Assembly (NCBI GenBank): GCA_022785125.1
Contig: JALFRA010000007.1
Location: 248,001 to 312,000, forward strand
DNA: 64,000 nucleotides
Direction: 5' to 3'
Origin: Clostridiales bacterium
Lineage (GTDB): Bacteria; Bacillota; Clostridia; Oscillospirales; Oscillospiraceae
The position numbers and the translations under genes were made by a program. Shown one piece after another: positions 35,389-43,624 of the stretch (its first letter is position 1; each line of letters starts with the position of its first letter). Below the pieces are notes generated by a model. The model had not been told where the DNA came from. It did no database searches and worked only from the letters and a program-made list of their open reading frames with translations.

Positions 35389-35677
35389 AGTCAGGATCTT
35401 CCCTACGGCCAAGCGGGACTTGGAGGAAGTCATCGGGTATCTGAATACCCTGTCCCCGGATACCGCGCTGAAATACTACGATCTGCTGGTCGAAGAGATC
35501 GCAAGTCTGTCCAGAATGCCGGAACGCTGTCCAAAGCCAAAGGACCTGGCGCTGGCTGCCAAGGGTTACCGCTATCTCATCGTTAAGAACTATTTGGTTT
35601 TTTATGTGGTGGCCGGGGATACCGTACAGATCCGCAGGATCTTATATGCCCGCAGGGACTACCAGTCCTTACTGTAA
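35375..35677 (+). CDS. RelE/ParE-family toxin
   Basis: 100 residues with the RelE/ParE pattern: YKVRIFPTAKRDLEEVIGYL, RMPERCPKPKDL, GYRYLIVKNYLVFYVVAGD and a C-terminal IRRILYARRDYQSLL. It would inhibit translation or gyrase when freed from the antitoxin. The start at 35375 (METYK) has GGGAG upstream; a GTG 6 nt earlier is possible. It stabilises the element against loss. Confidence 0.92.
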   Translation: METYKVRIFPTAKRDLEEVIGYLNTLSPDTALKYYDLLVEEIASLSRMPERCPKPKDLALAAKGYRYLIVKNYLVFYVVAGDTVQIRRILYARRDYQSLL

Positions 35678-35681
35678 AACG

Positions 35682-35719
35682 AATGACCGGGTGCATGGCT
35701 TGATATGCACCCGGTCATT
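35682..35719. terminator. Bidirectional terminator between the toxin and Maff2 genes
   Basis: 15-bp perfect stem AATGACCGGGTGCAT / ATGCACCCGGTCATT with an 8-nt loop, ending in TTTT on the plus strand and AAAAC upstream. It separates two convergent genes. Confidence 0.9.
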
Positions 35720-35723
35720 TTCC

Positions 35724-36035
35724 TCAGCCGGTGATGAGGGTGAGGATCTCCTTAGTAAAGGTGATCACGATGCCGCCCGCCACCGTCAGCATACCGTTGG
35801 CCCGCTGGGAGGGGTCGTGGCTTTTGAGAGACAGGCCCACCTGCAGAATACCGAAGCCCAGCAGGATCAGGCCAATGGCACGGATGAGCGAGAAGATGAA
35901 CTCACTCAGGTTGTTGACCACCGTCAGAGGATCGTCCGCGGCAAAGGCGGGGCAGATGGTAATGGATATCACCAGTACCAGGCAGGCGAACAGCGCATAG
36001 ACGCGCTTCGCCCGCTTTTCAAAGTTGTTATTCAA
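35724..36035 (-). CDS. Maff2-family mobile-element membrane protein (probable VirB2-like subunit)
   Basis: 103 residues. A signal-like N-terminus (VYALFACLVLVISITICPAFA) is followed by two hydrophobic helices (about 48-66 and 80-100). Size, layout and position next to virD4 suggest a pilin-like VirB2 role; I recall the name Maff2 for this group. It overlaps virD4 by 4 nt. Confidence 0.8.
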   Translation of the reverse strand: MNNNFEKRAKRVYALFACLVLVISITICPAFAADDPLTVVNNLSEFIFSLIRAIGLILLGFGILQVGLSLKSHDPSQRANGMLTVAGGIVITFTKEILTLITG

Positions 36036-37771
36036 GCTGCATTCTCCTTTTCGTTTTCGGATTCATCGGCGGAAAATGCCGCAAAGAGTTCATGTCCTGT
36101 AATCGCCGGTGTACTGTTTGTGCCATGATGAATGTAGGGCGCGCCTCCGCCCAGAGAGGTGTAGGGAATGGCGGGATGCTTGACCAGGTCATACTTCAGG
36201 TCCATAACAGGCCCTGCACCGCGAACCAGCAGGATCGCATAGCGGTTGTCCAGCCGCCGCACCTCATCCGGCGTCAGCAGCTCCCGCCCGCTGATCTGTG
36301 TATTGGTAGACCAGGAGCCGGAACGGCCTTTGGTCTCACCGTGGGTTTTTGTATCAATGGTGGATTTGCCCAGGGCTTCGGAAATGTACTTATGGGTGCT
36401 GGATTCATTGCCGCCCAGATACAGCAGGCTGTCCGAGTTTCCGGGGATCGTTTCCCATGAATCTTTGAACTGTTCCTTGATCTGCGCCATGTTCTGAATG
36501 ATCGTGCTGCAGGAGATATTTCTCGACCGCATGGTGGCGAGCTCCCGCGGCAGGCCGGGCAGATTCACCGAGGGCGCCTCGTCCAGAATGAAGTGAACAT
36601 GCCGGGGCAGTGGGCCGTGGTGGATCTGGTCGGCGCTGTAGTACAGCGTCTGGAACACCTGCGAATAGAGCAGGCTGACCAGGAAGTTATACGTCGTATC
36701 ATTGTCCGGGATCACCGCGTACAGGGCGCATTTCTTTTCGCCCAGGGTATAGAGGTCCATATCGTCGTGATCCGTGATGGCCTGGATCTGGGGCAGATTG
36801 AAGGGCGCCAGTCTGACTGCTGTACTCACCAAGATACTCTTGGCCGTTTTGCCGGCTGCCATTTTGAATACCTTGTACTGCCGCACCGCTACGCTGGTGG
36901 GGTTTTCCCGCTCTATGGCATTGAACAGCAGGTCCAGCGGAGAGACATATTCTTCATCTTCTTCCTTCACTTCCGCATATTCCAGTACCCGCATGACCAT
37001 GGAAAAGTTCTGTTCCTGTTCCGGTGCTTCCTGAAATAGCATGAGGATAATGGCCTGCAGCAGCGCAGTTTCGGATTTGGTCCAGAATGGATCGGATTCG
37101 TGGCTCCCCTTGGGCGTGGTAGCCTGAATGAGATTGTTCACCAGCCGAAGAGCGTCTTTTTCGTCCCGTAGGTAACGGAAGGGGTTATAGCCGTCCGACT
37201 GCTCCAGATTGACAAGGTTCAGAACACGGAGATCGAAGCCCTTTTGTTTCAGATACCCTCCTGTGGCGGTCAGGACCTCCATTTTCGGGTCAGTGATCAC
37301 ATAATTTGTGTTTGCTTCCAGAATATTGGGAAGAACATAGCTGCGGGTCTTGGCTGCTCCGGAACCGCCGATGACCAAAACATTTAGGGACCGCCGGTGC
37401 TTGTGCGCATCCAGTCCCAGCTTGACATGCTGTGTCAGGATCTTGTTCTGTTTTTGGCAGAACATGGCGTTGACCTGCCTGGGCGATGCCCATTGCGCGG
37501 AGCCGTGTTCCTCGCCGTCACGGGTACGGCCCTGAATCGACTGGTAGAGACAGATGCCCATGATATACAAACCGCTGCAGGCCAGAATGGACATCAGGCT
37601 GTGTTCTGTCCAGCGGATATCCAAGGGCGACTGCAGGGCGGCATTCAGATTGCTGATGAGGTCCAGCAGTCCGCCGCCGAGAGATTGCGCAATGAGCAGC
37701 GCCGCCCAGACCACGGGAATATACAGAAACAGGCAAATGATCCAGTCGCCTGCTCTGGGGGATCGCTTCAG
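36032..37771 (-). CDS. VirD4/TraG-type coupling protein (non-ATG start)
   Basis: 579 residues. The ATPase that links the relaxosome to the channel. Membrane segments near the N-terminus, Walker A GGSGAAKTRSYVLPN, Walker B HFILDEAPSVNLPG and the C-terminal TraG segment identify it. The frame is open without an ATG at the expected N-terminus (KRSPRAGDWIICLFLYIPVV). A CTG at 37771, 8 nt after GGAGGT, is the best start; a GTG at 37714 would cut into the first membrane helix. Confidence 0.9.
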   Translation of the reverse strand: MKRSPRAGDWIICLFLYIPVVWAALLIAQSLGGGLLDLISNLNAALQSPLDIRWTEHSLMSILACSGLYIMGICLYQSIQGRTRDGEEHGSAQWASPRQVNAMFCQKQNKILTQHVKLGLDAHKHRRSLNVLVIGGSGAAKTRSYVLPNILEANTNYVITDPKMEVLTATGGYLKQKGFDLRVLNLVNLEQSDGYNPFRYLRDEKDALRLVNNLIQATTPKGSHESDPFWTKSETALLQAIILMLFQEAPEQEQNFSMVMRVLEYAEVKEEDEEYVSPLDLLFNAIERENPTSVAVRQYKVFKMAAGKTAKSILVSTAVRLAPFNLPQIQAITDHDDMDLYTLGEKKCALYAVIPDNDTTYNFLVSLLYSQVFQTLYYSADQIHHGPLPRHVHFILDEAPSVNLPGLPRELATMRSRNISCSTIIQNMAQIKEQFKDSWETIPGNSDSLLYLGGNESSTHKYISEALGKSTIDTKTHGETKGRSGSWSTNTQISGRELLTPDEVRRLDNRYAILLVRGAGPVMDLKYDLVKHPAIPYTSLGGGAPYIHHGTNSTPAITGHELFAAFSADESENEKENAA

Positions 37772-37865
37772 TGGCTGTCACCTCCATCAAATGAAGATGG
37801 GCGCACCGGTATCAGTGCGCCTATCTTAGCTTTTTCTCGTTTGTCATCCGATTATATGATTTCTG

Positions 37866-38321
37866 TTAAATGATTTCATACGGGTATAGGATATCTACAC
37901 TACAGGTGTGCAGGCGATCCTCATAGGCCAGAAGATGCCGCAGGGATTGACCGCGGAAGATTCGGTTACGGTCACAGGCGAGAATGTAATCCATTTTCCC
38001 GGTTTCCGCATCTTTTGTCATGGCCTGCAGGCCATACCGTCCGATATCTCCGCCACTGACCAGCTCACGGGTTTCACCCACGATCCGCATTTCGTTTTCC
38101 TCCGCAAACCGATACAGCTTTTCCCTCTGAATCAGAAGGCCGATTTGATCATGCTGCCGGTCAGTATCTACTCTGAGGTACATCCAGCACCGTTTTCCAT
38201 GAAGTTGTTCTTTTGCGGGAAGTTCGCTGTGGGAGAGCAGCCTACCCAGCAACGCTTTGTCCTCCGGAAGCAGAAACCCAACGCTGCCTGCTCTGTCCCG
38301 ATAATACATGCCAACTTTCAT
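37866..38321 (-). CDS. Stand-alone resolvase-like domain with the catalytic Ser replaced
   Basis: 151 residues. From about 48 it follows the serine-recombinase N-terminal fold: MYLRVDTDRQHDQIGLLIQR, RIVGETRELVSGGDIGRYGL, GKMDYILACDRNRIFR. The nucleophile position of YxRVSTxxQ carries Asp (RVDTDRQ), and no DNA-binding domain follows, so it is unlikely to recombine DNA. The N-terminal 45 residues are unassigned. The start at 38321 has GGAGGG 9 nt upstream. It is between virD4 and pcfB, so perhaps a transfer-accessory protein. Confidence 0.68.
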   Translation of the reverse strand: MKVGMYYRDRAGSVGFLLPEDKALLGRLLSHSELPAKEQLHGKRCWMYLRVDTDRQHDQIGLLIQREKLYRFAEENEMRIVGETRELVSGGDIGRYGLQAMTKDAETGKMDYILACDRNRIFRGQSLRHLLAYEDRLHTCSVDILYPYEII

Positions 38322-38415
38322 ATCCAAGTTCCCTCCATTCTCTTAACGCTGTAAAGCAACGATACCCGAAACCTGCCGGAATATCCAGCACTTTTCCCAG
38401 ACAGGATATGGGTTA

Positions 38416-39045
38416 TTATTTTGTTTTTCCCTGAGATTTGACTTTCGTCATTTGCCTGGCCGGAGCGGACTGCCGCTGTCTGTCGAGCTGCGCCCGATAG
38501 GCTTTCAGCCGCCCTTCCACCGAGGGCCGCTCACTCGTCATCCTCGCCGCGCTCTCTGCGCGTGTAGGAGAGCTGATGCTGATAGCGGGCGAGTCTCGTT
38601 CCGACCGAGAATCTTTTTTTGGTGTTTCGGGCTGCTTTTCCTGGGATGGTTCCTCCCGCTGCTTGGGCTTTTCCGGCTGATACAGCATGCGCTTGAAGAT
38701 CATATTGGCCCGATCCAGTTCCGTCACCGGCATGACCACATCCACCAGCCTACCTTTGTCATCCATATCCTTGATCGCTGCATACAGCAGTTTCTGACGG
38801 CCAGCCGTCTTGCGGAATGCATGATACTGTTCCGGGGTCATGGGGAATACACGGATGTCCCGTGTTTCTTGCAGCATTTTACCCATACGAACCTTGCCGG
38901 ACAGCTTTTTATGGCTTTTCGCCAAAGCCAGCGACATGGCCAGCAGATTCTTGGCCGCCGATCCGGACAGCCGGACGGCCACTTCTCCACCGGAGAGCAT
39001 CATCCGTACCATCTGGTCGGCTGCTTCACCGCCTCCAATGTTCAT
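38416..39045 (-). CDS. PcfB-family (DUF3801) relaxosome/coupling accessory protein
   Basis: 209 residues. The conserved N-terminal part (ADQMVRMMLSGGEVAVRLSG, then LARSHKK-like and YHAFRKTAGRQKLLYA) identifies DUF3801/PcfB; a Lys/Glu/Ser-rich tail from 130 is probably disordered. PcfB of pCF10 links relaxase and coupling protein. It overlaps the relaxase gene by 20 nt. Confidence 0.85.
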   Translation of the reverse strand: MNIGGGEAADQMVRMMLSGGEVAVRLSGSAAKNLLAMSLALAKSHKKLSGKVRMGKMLQETRDIRVFPMTPEQYHAFRKTAGRQKLLYAAIKDMDDKGRLVDVVMPVTELDRANMIFKRMLYQPEKPKQREEPSQEKQPETPKKDSRSERDSPAISISSPTRAESAARMTSERPSVEGRLKAYRAQLDRQRQSAPARQMTKVKSQGKTK

Positions 39046-40432
39046 CTCGTTTCACCTCGCTTTCTCTCGCTTCTATTCTTTCAATGTCCTGCTCCATCTG
39101 CGGAAGGCCCTGCCGGATCTCTTGGCACAGCTTGAGTTTCCGGCGCTGGGTGCGGATCTCCCGGTTCAATTCTGCAAGCTGCTCATACAGTTCCGCCTTT
39201 TCAGCAGTCAGACGATCCCTGGGAACACCGCAGTTTTCCAGCAATGTCACAGCTTCCATGTATTTTTCAAACTCATTTTCCATACCCGTGAGGCCATCCT
39301 GATAGAGCGCCTTGCTGGGGGCCAGAGCATCCGCGTCTGCCAATGCCGTATACAGGCTCCGGCGCTCCTTTTTCCGCACATTGAGGATGGTGCGCTGTTT
39401 TATCAGTTTGGCCAGCGTTTCCTCTGTGCGGGCTTGAAAGGCATCCATATCCGCAGGCGTGGTAATGCCGTTTTCACGGAGAAAGGCAAATTGCTCCCGG
39501 TAGGCATCAAACTCCATGGCGGCTTTTCGTAAATGCGGCGTCATTCTGGGTGGGTACTGCCGCTGCCCGATTTTGCCCAGCAGATAGAGGTAATGGACAT
39601 AGAGAGCCAGAAAGCCGGTGTACTTCGGATGCTTTCGGTATGGCCGGTATCTGGGGCGGGAAATCACGGCAGGCCGCCTACCTTCCTCAATGGCCTCCAG
39701 ATTTCCGGCGATAGCGGCACGGATGCCATCCTCTGAAAATCGCCTGTCCTTCCGCTCCGGGTACATAAACCGTTCCTGTCCCCGCAGGCGGAATCCAAGG
39801 CGATTACCATGGTAGATCTCATAGCCCTTGTGTTCCATGAGCAGGAAGAAGTGGCCGATGTCATTGGCATCCTCAATGGCCTCCCGCAGGTCCGCCTCCA
39901 GCATGGAACGGAATGTGGGCTGGCCTTTGGATTGCCGTAGCCACTCAATGTAGCTGACTGCCTTGGCAGGCTCGCCAGACATGATGACGGATAATCCGTG
40001 TTCGCGGCAAAGGCGGTCTGAGATGGCCCGGATCTGCTGGTAGTAGCTTTGTTGTGTGCTGTGATACTTTTCGCCGGTATCTGCATTAACCGAATTGAAC
40101 AAGATGTGGGAATGGATGTGATGGCGGTCCACATGGGTTCCAATTACCACTTCATAACCAGACAGATGTTCCTTCGCAAATTCTTTTGCGATTTCTATTG
40201 CCAGTTCCGGGGTAATTTCTCCGGGCTTAAAAGATTGAACAATATGGTAACACTGCCGTTGATCCGGTTTTCCCACTGCCTTTTTCGTTACCATCATTTG
40301 ACGGTACTCCCGACCCGGATCACAGTTGAAATGTGAGGTCAGAATACGGCCATCTGTTTTATCTCCGTTTAGTACATAGTCAATAGCTTCTTTCAATCCT
40401 CCATTTCGGGGCAGAATCTTAGTAACTGCCAC
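39026..40432 (-). CDS. MOBP-type relaxase
   Basis: 468 residues. The N-terminal relaxase domain has the 3-His metal motif in HVDRHHIHSHILFNSVN (about 105-120) and a Tyr-containing motif I near GGLKEAIDYVLNG. It nicks oriT and leads the strand into the recipient. The C-terminal half is helical with coiled coils to the end. Its start overlaps the mobC stop by one base (relaxosome operon mobC-relaxase-pcfB). Confidence 0.93.
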   Translation of the reverse strand: MAVTKILPRNGGLKEAIDYVLNGDKTDGRILTSHFNCDPGREYRQMMVTKKAVGKPDQRQCYHIVQSFKPGEITPELAIEIAKEFAKEHLSGYEVVIGTHVDRHHIHSHILFNSVNADTGEKYHSTQQSYYQQIRAISDRLCREHGLSVIMSGEPAKAVSYIEWLRQSKGQPTFRSMLEADLREAIEDANDIGHFFLLMEHKGYEIYHGNRLGFRLRGQERFMYPERKDRRFSEDGIRAAIAGNLEAIEEGRRPAVISRPRYRPYRKHPKYTGFLALYVHYLYLLGKIGQRQYPPRMTPHLRKAAMEFDAYREQFAFLRENGITTPADMDAFQARTEETLAKLIKQRTILNVRKKERRSLYTALADADALAPSKALYQDGLTGMENEFEKYMEAVTLLENCGVPRDRLTAEKAELYEQLAELNREIRTQRRKLKLCQEIRQGLPQMEQDIERIEARESEVKRDEHWRR

Positions 40433-40749
40433 TACTGATTCGCCACCTGGAACATTAGCTCATAAATTTTATCCAGCAGGTATAGTCCGCGCTTTGCGTC
40501 CTCCGGCTTGGCAATCCCAGCATTCACGCTGCGGGCGATCTGGTTGATGTTGTTGCCAATGTGATGAATTTCAGTGCGCAGTTCCTTGATCTCCTGAGAA
40601 GGGCGCGCCTTGACCGGCTGCCCTTCGATCAGACGGGTGATGAAGGCCCGTTTTGTCAGGCGACACTCTTTAGCCTGATGGCACAACAGCTGGTACTGCT
40701 GCTGTGTCAGTTCAATATGCAGATGGTGCTTGGGTTCTTTTTCGGCCAC
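40432..40749 (-). CDS. MobC-type relaxosome accessory protein
   Basis: 105 residues with a ribbon-helix-helix start (HHLHIELTQQQYQLLCHQA) and the MobC C-terminal pattern (EIHHIGNNINQIARSVNAG). It binds oriT and assists the relaxase encoded directly downstream. The probable oriT precedes it. Confidence 0.92.
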   Translation of the reverse strand: MAEKEPKHHLHIELTQQQYQLLCHQAKECRLTKRAFITRLIEGQPVKARPSQEIKELRTEIHHIGNNINQIARSVNAGIAKPEDAKRGLYLLDKIYELMFQVANQ

Positions 40750-40963
40750 GCCACACTCCTTTCCGCGGCCTGCGGCCGCTGATCATCCGCCCGCAGGCGG
40801 CATTGGGGACAGGGGTATCCCCTGCAAGCTGTGCAAATGTACATTTGCGCGATGCTTGCGCCATCGCCGCCAAAGGCGGCGGTGGCTTCACCGCGCACGG
40901 CGCGGAGGTTTCTTTCCAAGCGGTTGGGTGATTTGAATCATTCCTCTGCGAAAAGAAAAATGC
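40750..40963. other. Probable oriT region
   Basis: 214 nt without a gene, upstream of mobC. It holds several inverted repeats: AGGGG-TAT-CCCCT (40811-40823), a perfect 16-bp palindrome GCAAATGTACATTTGC (40833-40848), and GCCGCC-AAA-GGCGGC near 40870. Such clusters upstream of mobC-relaxase are the usual place of oriT. The nick site is not identified. Confidence 0.5.
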
Positions 40964-41347
40964 TCACCGCTCCCTGCGTGGCCAATCCAATTCGTCCCGA
41001 GCAACTCCCTTCAGATCCAGCGTCCGTTTGTCCTTCACATACGCCGCATACCGAGCGTAGTGGTACCCTTCGCTGTCCACGAGGATTCCATCCCGGCTTT
41101 TCCGGCTTGTGACCAGCAGGCAGCGAAAACAGCCGGTTTCCGAATCATAGCCGGTGAGGTTGGTCCGGGAAGCAATAAACGGTTTCTCCGCCAGAAGTTC
41201 CTTCTGAAAACGGCGGTACTGGGGTTCCGGCAGGATGACCTCCCGGATGATTTGGAAGGCCGAAGGCTTGATGATGGGAGTATCATCCTGCAGATCAACA
41301 ATTTGGATCGGTTTTCGGAAAAACCGAGCAGTCGTTTGTTTTTCCAT
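40964..41347 (-). CDS. Small conjugative-element protein, possibly DUF6329
   Basis: 127 residues. No signal or membrane helix; motifs such as PEPQYRRFQKELLAEKPFI and DSEGYHYARYAAYVKDK recur, from memory, in cargo proteins of related elements (DUF6329). The gene has GAAGGAGG before its ATG, preceded by a CAAGGGTG/GCACCCTTG hairpin. It is separated from mobC by the oriT region. Function unknown. Confidence 0.65.
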   Translation of the reverse strand: MEKQTTARFFRKPIQIVDLQDDTPIIKPSAFQIIREVILPEPQYRRFQKELLAEKPFIASRTNLTGYDSETGCFRCLLVTSRKSRDGILVDSEGYHYARYAAYVKDKRTLDLKGVARDELDWPRRER

Positions 41348-41391
41348 CGTGCCTCCTTCTGATCAAGGGTGTGCAATGGCGCACCCTTGCT

Positions 41392-41430
41392 GGGCAAAAA
41401 TCAAGACAGGGTGCATCATGTAACACCCTG
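41392..41430 (-). terminator. Intrinsic terminator after the methyltransferase gene
   Basis: The minus strand has CAGGGTG, a 10-nt loop, CACCCTG, then TCTTGATTTTTGC. It starts 4 nt past the gene end. Confidence 0.75.
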
Positions 41431-41434
41431 CCTG

Positions 41435-42160
41435 TCACGCAGCCTCCAATTCCTTACGAATCCGCTCCCTGGCCAGTTCCGCATAATGGTCGGTGACCTC
41501 AATGCCGGTAGCGGAGTAGCCCTCCAGCACAGCAGCCAGCACCGTGCTGCCGGAACCGGCAAAGGGGTCCAGAATACGGCCACCCGGCTCGGTGATCTTC
41601 ACGATGTCACGCATGAGCTGCAGAGGCTTCTCTGTCAGGTGGATGCGGTTCTGGGGATTGCCGTATTTGAACACACCGGGCAGACAGGGAACGGGCCGGT
41701 TGATGGGCATATCGCCGTTGGAACCCCAGACAATGTATTCCGCCTGCTGGCGGAAACGTCCTTTCTGGGGACGGCTGTTGCCTTTGTCCCAGACAGCAGT
41801 GCCGCGCCAGATCCAGCCAGCCCACTGCAGGGCATCCGTGGCAGCGGGGAGCTGCCGCCAGTCGATGAACATGCACACAGGGGCGCTGGGCTTGCAGATC
41901 CGTCGGGCTTCATACAGCCACTCCGCCGCCCAGCGGGTTCAGGAGCGCTGGTCCTTGGCGTCGCCGTCAAAGGGAGGCGGGGCGCTGTCTCCCATACTGG
42001 AATACTTCCTGGCGGTGGATTTGTTCTTTTCCGCCTGGGTGCGCCCGCCGGACGCATAGGGCGGATCGGTGATGACCGCGTCAAAGGAGTTGGGGGCAAA
42101 GCCCTCCAACACCTTCAGCGCGTCACCATGGATAATCTCCCACTGGGGATGATCGTTCAT
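41435..42160 (-). pseudogene. DNA adenine methyltransferase interrupted by an in-frame TGA
   Basis: Two frame-matched halves form one N-6 adenine methyltransferase: ITDPPYASGG (catalytic DPPY) in the first half and GGRILDPFAGSGSTVLAAVLEG (SAM-binding FxGxG) in the second. A TGA at 41939-41941 stands where Trp (TGG) is expected (DQRS-stop-TRWAAEWLYEARR). The rest of the frame is intact, so this is a recent single-base nonsense change. The start at 42160 (MNDHPQWEI) has GGAGAA upstream. As it stands the first product has DPPY but no SAM-binding loop, so activity is unlikely unless the stop is read through. Confidence 0.82.
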
Positions 42161-42206
42161 AGGCAAGGTTCTCCTTTTTTCTTTGTGATAGGAAACGGCA
42201 ATACGC

Positions 42207-42983
42207 TCACCGTTCCTTCTTTGATGATCTGTGGCGGAGAGGTGTTTTCCCAATCTCTTTCTGATCCGTCATGATGGGGATTCCGCTCTTCTCCGCACGA
42301 TGGATCTCAGCCCACATTCCATCGGTCCATACCGGGCCGTAGACATGGAGTTGCTGACAGGAATCCACCAGCCGCAGGCCCATCTCCCGTGCCGTCTGAT
42401 CCTGTACCGGATCATTGGGGTCTGCAATGGGCGGGAACATGAGATGTGGGCATATGGGGATGTCTCCTTCCTGAAACACCTCCTGGGCTTTCTGGCGGGC
42501 AAACGCGATGTTCTGTTCCACATCGCCGCGTAAGGGCGCGCAGATATAGACCAGCTTGGGGCCGCTGCGCTCCTGCTCCGGCGCCCGTTCCCGAAATACC
42601 TCCAAGTATTGACTCACAGCCTGTCGCATGGCCTGGTAGTCCTTGTCATCTGGGTAATAGCCATACCATTCTGTTTTGCCGTTATAGGTCCAGATGTGCG
42701 GAGCCAAACCGTCACGAAAGGACGGGTGATTCGGGATCTTCTTGATTCCAATCACCTCTGTGATCCGCAGGCGCATCTGATCCACCACGCCGTCCGTCCG
42801 ATTCAGCACCTTCACAGACAGAACATCATAATTTCTTGCCACAAATGGATCGGTGAATTCGACCCGCACCCGCAGGTCGCTGCCCAGAGAGCCCAAACAG
42901 GCCCGGCCCACAAAATGCGGCTTCTGGATGATCTTACCGTCCCCGAACAGCTTGCGAAGTTCCTGCTCGAAAAAGCTGCTCAT
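42207..42983 (-). CDS. Protein with a nucleoside 2-deoxyribosyltransferase-like C-terminal domain
   Basis: 258 residues. The C-terminal half (from about 142) reads KLVYICAPLRGDVEQNIAFA, CPHLMFPPIADPNDPV and CQQLHVYGPVWTDGMWAEI. This is the pattern of DUF4406/DUF7768 nucleoside 2-deoxyribosyltransferase-like folds. The N-terminal half (ARNYDVLSVKVLNRTDGVVD) is unassigned and common in element cargo genes. It overlaps the next upstream gene by 4 nt. A nucleotide-salvage or anti-defence role is possible. Confidence 0.65.
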   Translation of the reverse strand: MSSFFEQELRKLFGDGKIIQKPHFVGRACLGSLGSDLRVRVEFTDPFVARNYDVLSVKVLNRTDGVVDQMRLRITEVIGIKKIPNHPSFRDGLAPHIWTYNGKTEWYGYYPDDKDYQAMRQAVSQYLEVFRERAPEQERSGPKLVYICAPLRGDVEQNIAFARQKAQEVFQEGDIPICPHLMFPPIADPNDPVQDQTAREMGLRLVDSCQQLHVYGPVWTDGMWAEIHRAEKSGIPIMTDQKEIGKTPLRHRSSKKER

Positions 42984-43612
42984 CGGGACATCCCCCTTGA
43001 TTTTGGTTTCTCCTTTTGGGACACAGTTTTTTTCGGCGATAGTTGATCACGGAAAGAGGAGCGAATGACAGAGCGGTTTTTCCCGCTGATGACCAGCGTA
43101 TCCAGCGTGTCATTGCAGATCTCCTCGCCGCTGATGACCAGTGCGGTCCCGGTCAGGCGCACATCGCCGTATACTTTTCCATAGACAGTGCATTGGCCGG
43201 ACAAAAGCGGCACAGCCAGCGTGTCCTGGGCATGAAGGATCATGCTTTTCCCGGAGGCTCTGGCATGGGCCGAAAGAACAGCGCCCCGAATGTAGGCATC
43301 GTCCTCGGCACGGGAATGGCCGGTCATAACGGAACCATGGGAGACATAGGCGTTATCGCAGGCCACCGCCTCACCACGCAGACAGCTGCCCTTGTCCACA
43401 TAGGCATTGTTGCAGGCAATGGCATTGTCGAAGATCCAGGCGTCATCGCTGGGTTCAAAGGAGAGGTTGCTCTCACTCTCCACAAAGCCGCCCAGTTCCC
43501 CGGCTCTGACTTCTGTCCCCATATCCCGCAGGGCGCGGATGCGGTGGAGGAAGGGGTATTGCTCGTGGGGAATATCTGTGACCTCATATTTCTGATTGGT
43601 CGTTTTCCTCAT
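42980..43612 (-). CDS. Left-handed beta-helix (hexapeptide-like) repeat protein
   Basis: 210 residues. The central part (about 55-160) is a run of short repeats of the type AWIFDNAIACNNAYVDKGSC, AVACDNAYVSHGSV, AEDDAYIRGAV, GKVYGDVRLTGTALV, consistent with a left-handed parallel beta helix. No transferase active site is evident. It lies in the cargo block between the PAPS-reductase-like and deoxyribosyltransferase-like genes; role unknown. Confidence 0.7.
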   Translation of the reverse strand: MRKTTNQKYEVTDIPHEQYPFLHRIRALRDMGTEVRAGELGGFVESESNLSFEPSDDAWIFDNAIACNNAYVDKGSCLRGEAVACDNAYVSHGSVMTGHSRAEDDAYIRGAVLSAHARASGKSMILHAQDTLAVPLLSGQCTVYGKVYGDVRLTGTALVISGEEICNDTLDTLVISGKNRSVIRSSFRDQLSPKKTVSQKEKPKSRGMSR

Positions 43613-43624
43613 CTCCTTTTTCTT

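Noticed and set aside
41939-41941. Recoding of TGA as Trp to explain the methyltransferase
   Set aside because: TGA ends many intact genes in this window (for example ispD, DUF5685 and the desulfurase), so the code is standard.
42980-43612. Acyl- or acetyltransferase of the hexapeptide family
   Set aside because: The repeats suggest a left-handed beta helix, but I see no active-site His or acyl-CoA binding features, so only the fold is claimed.
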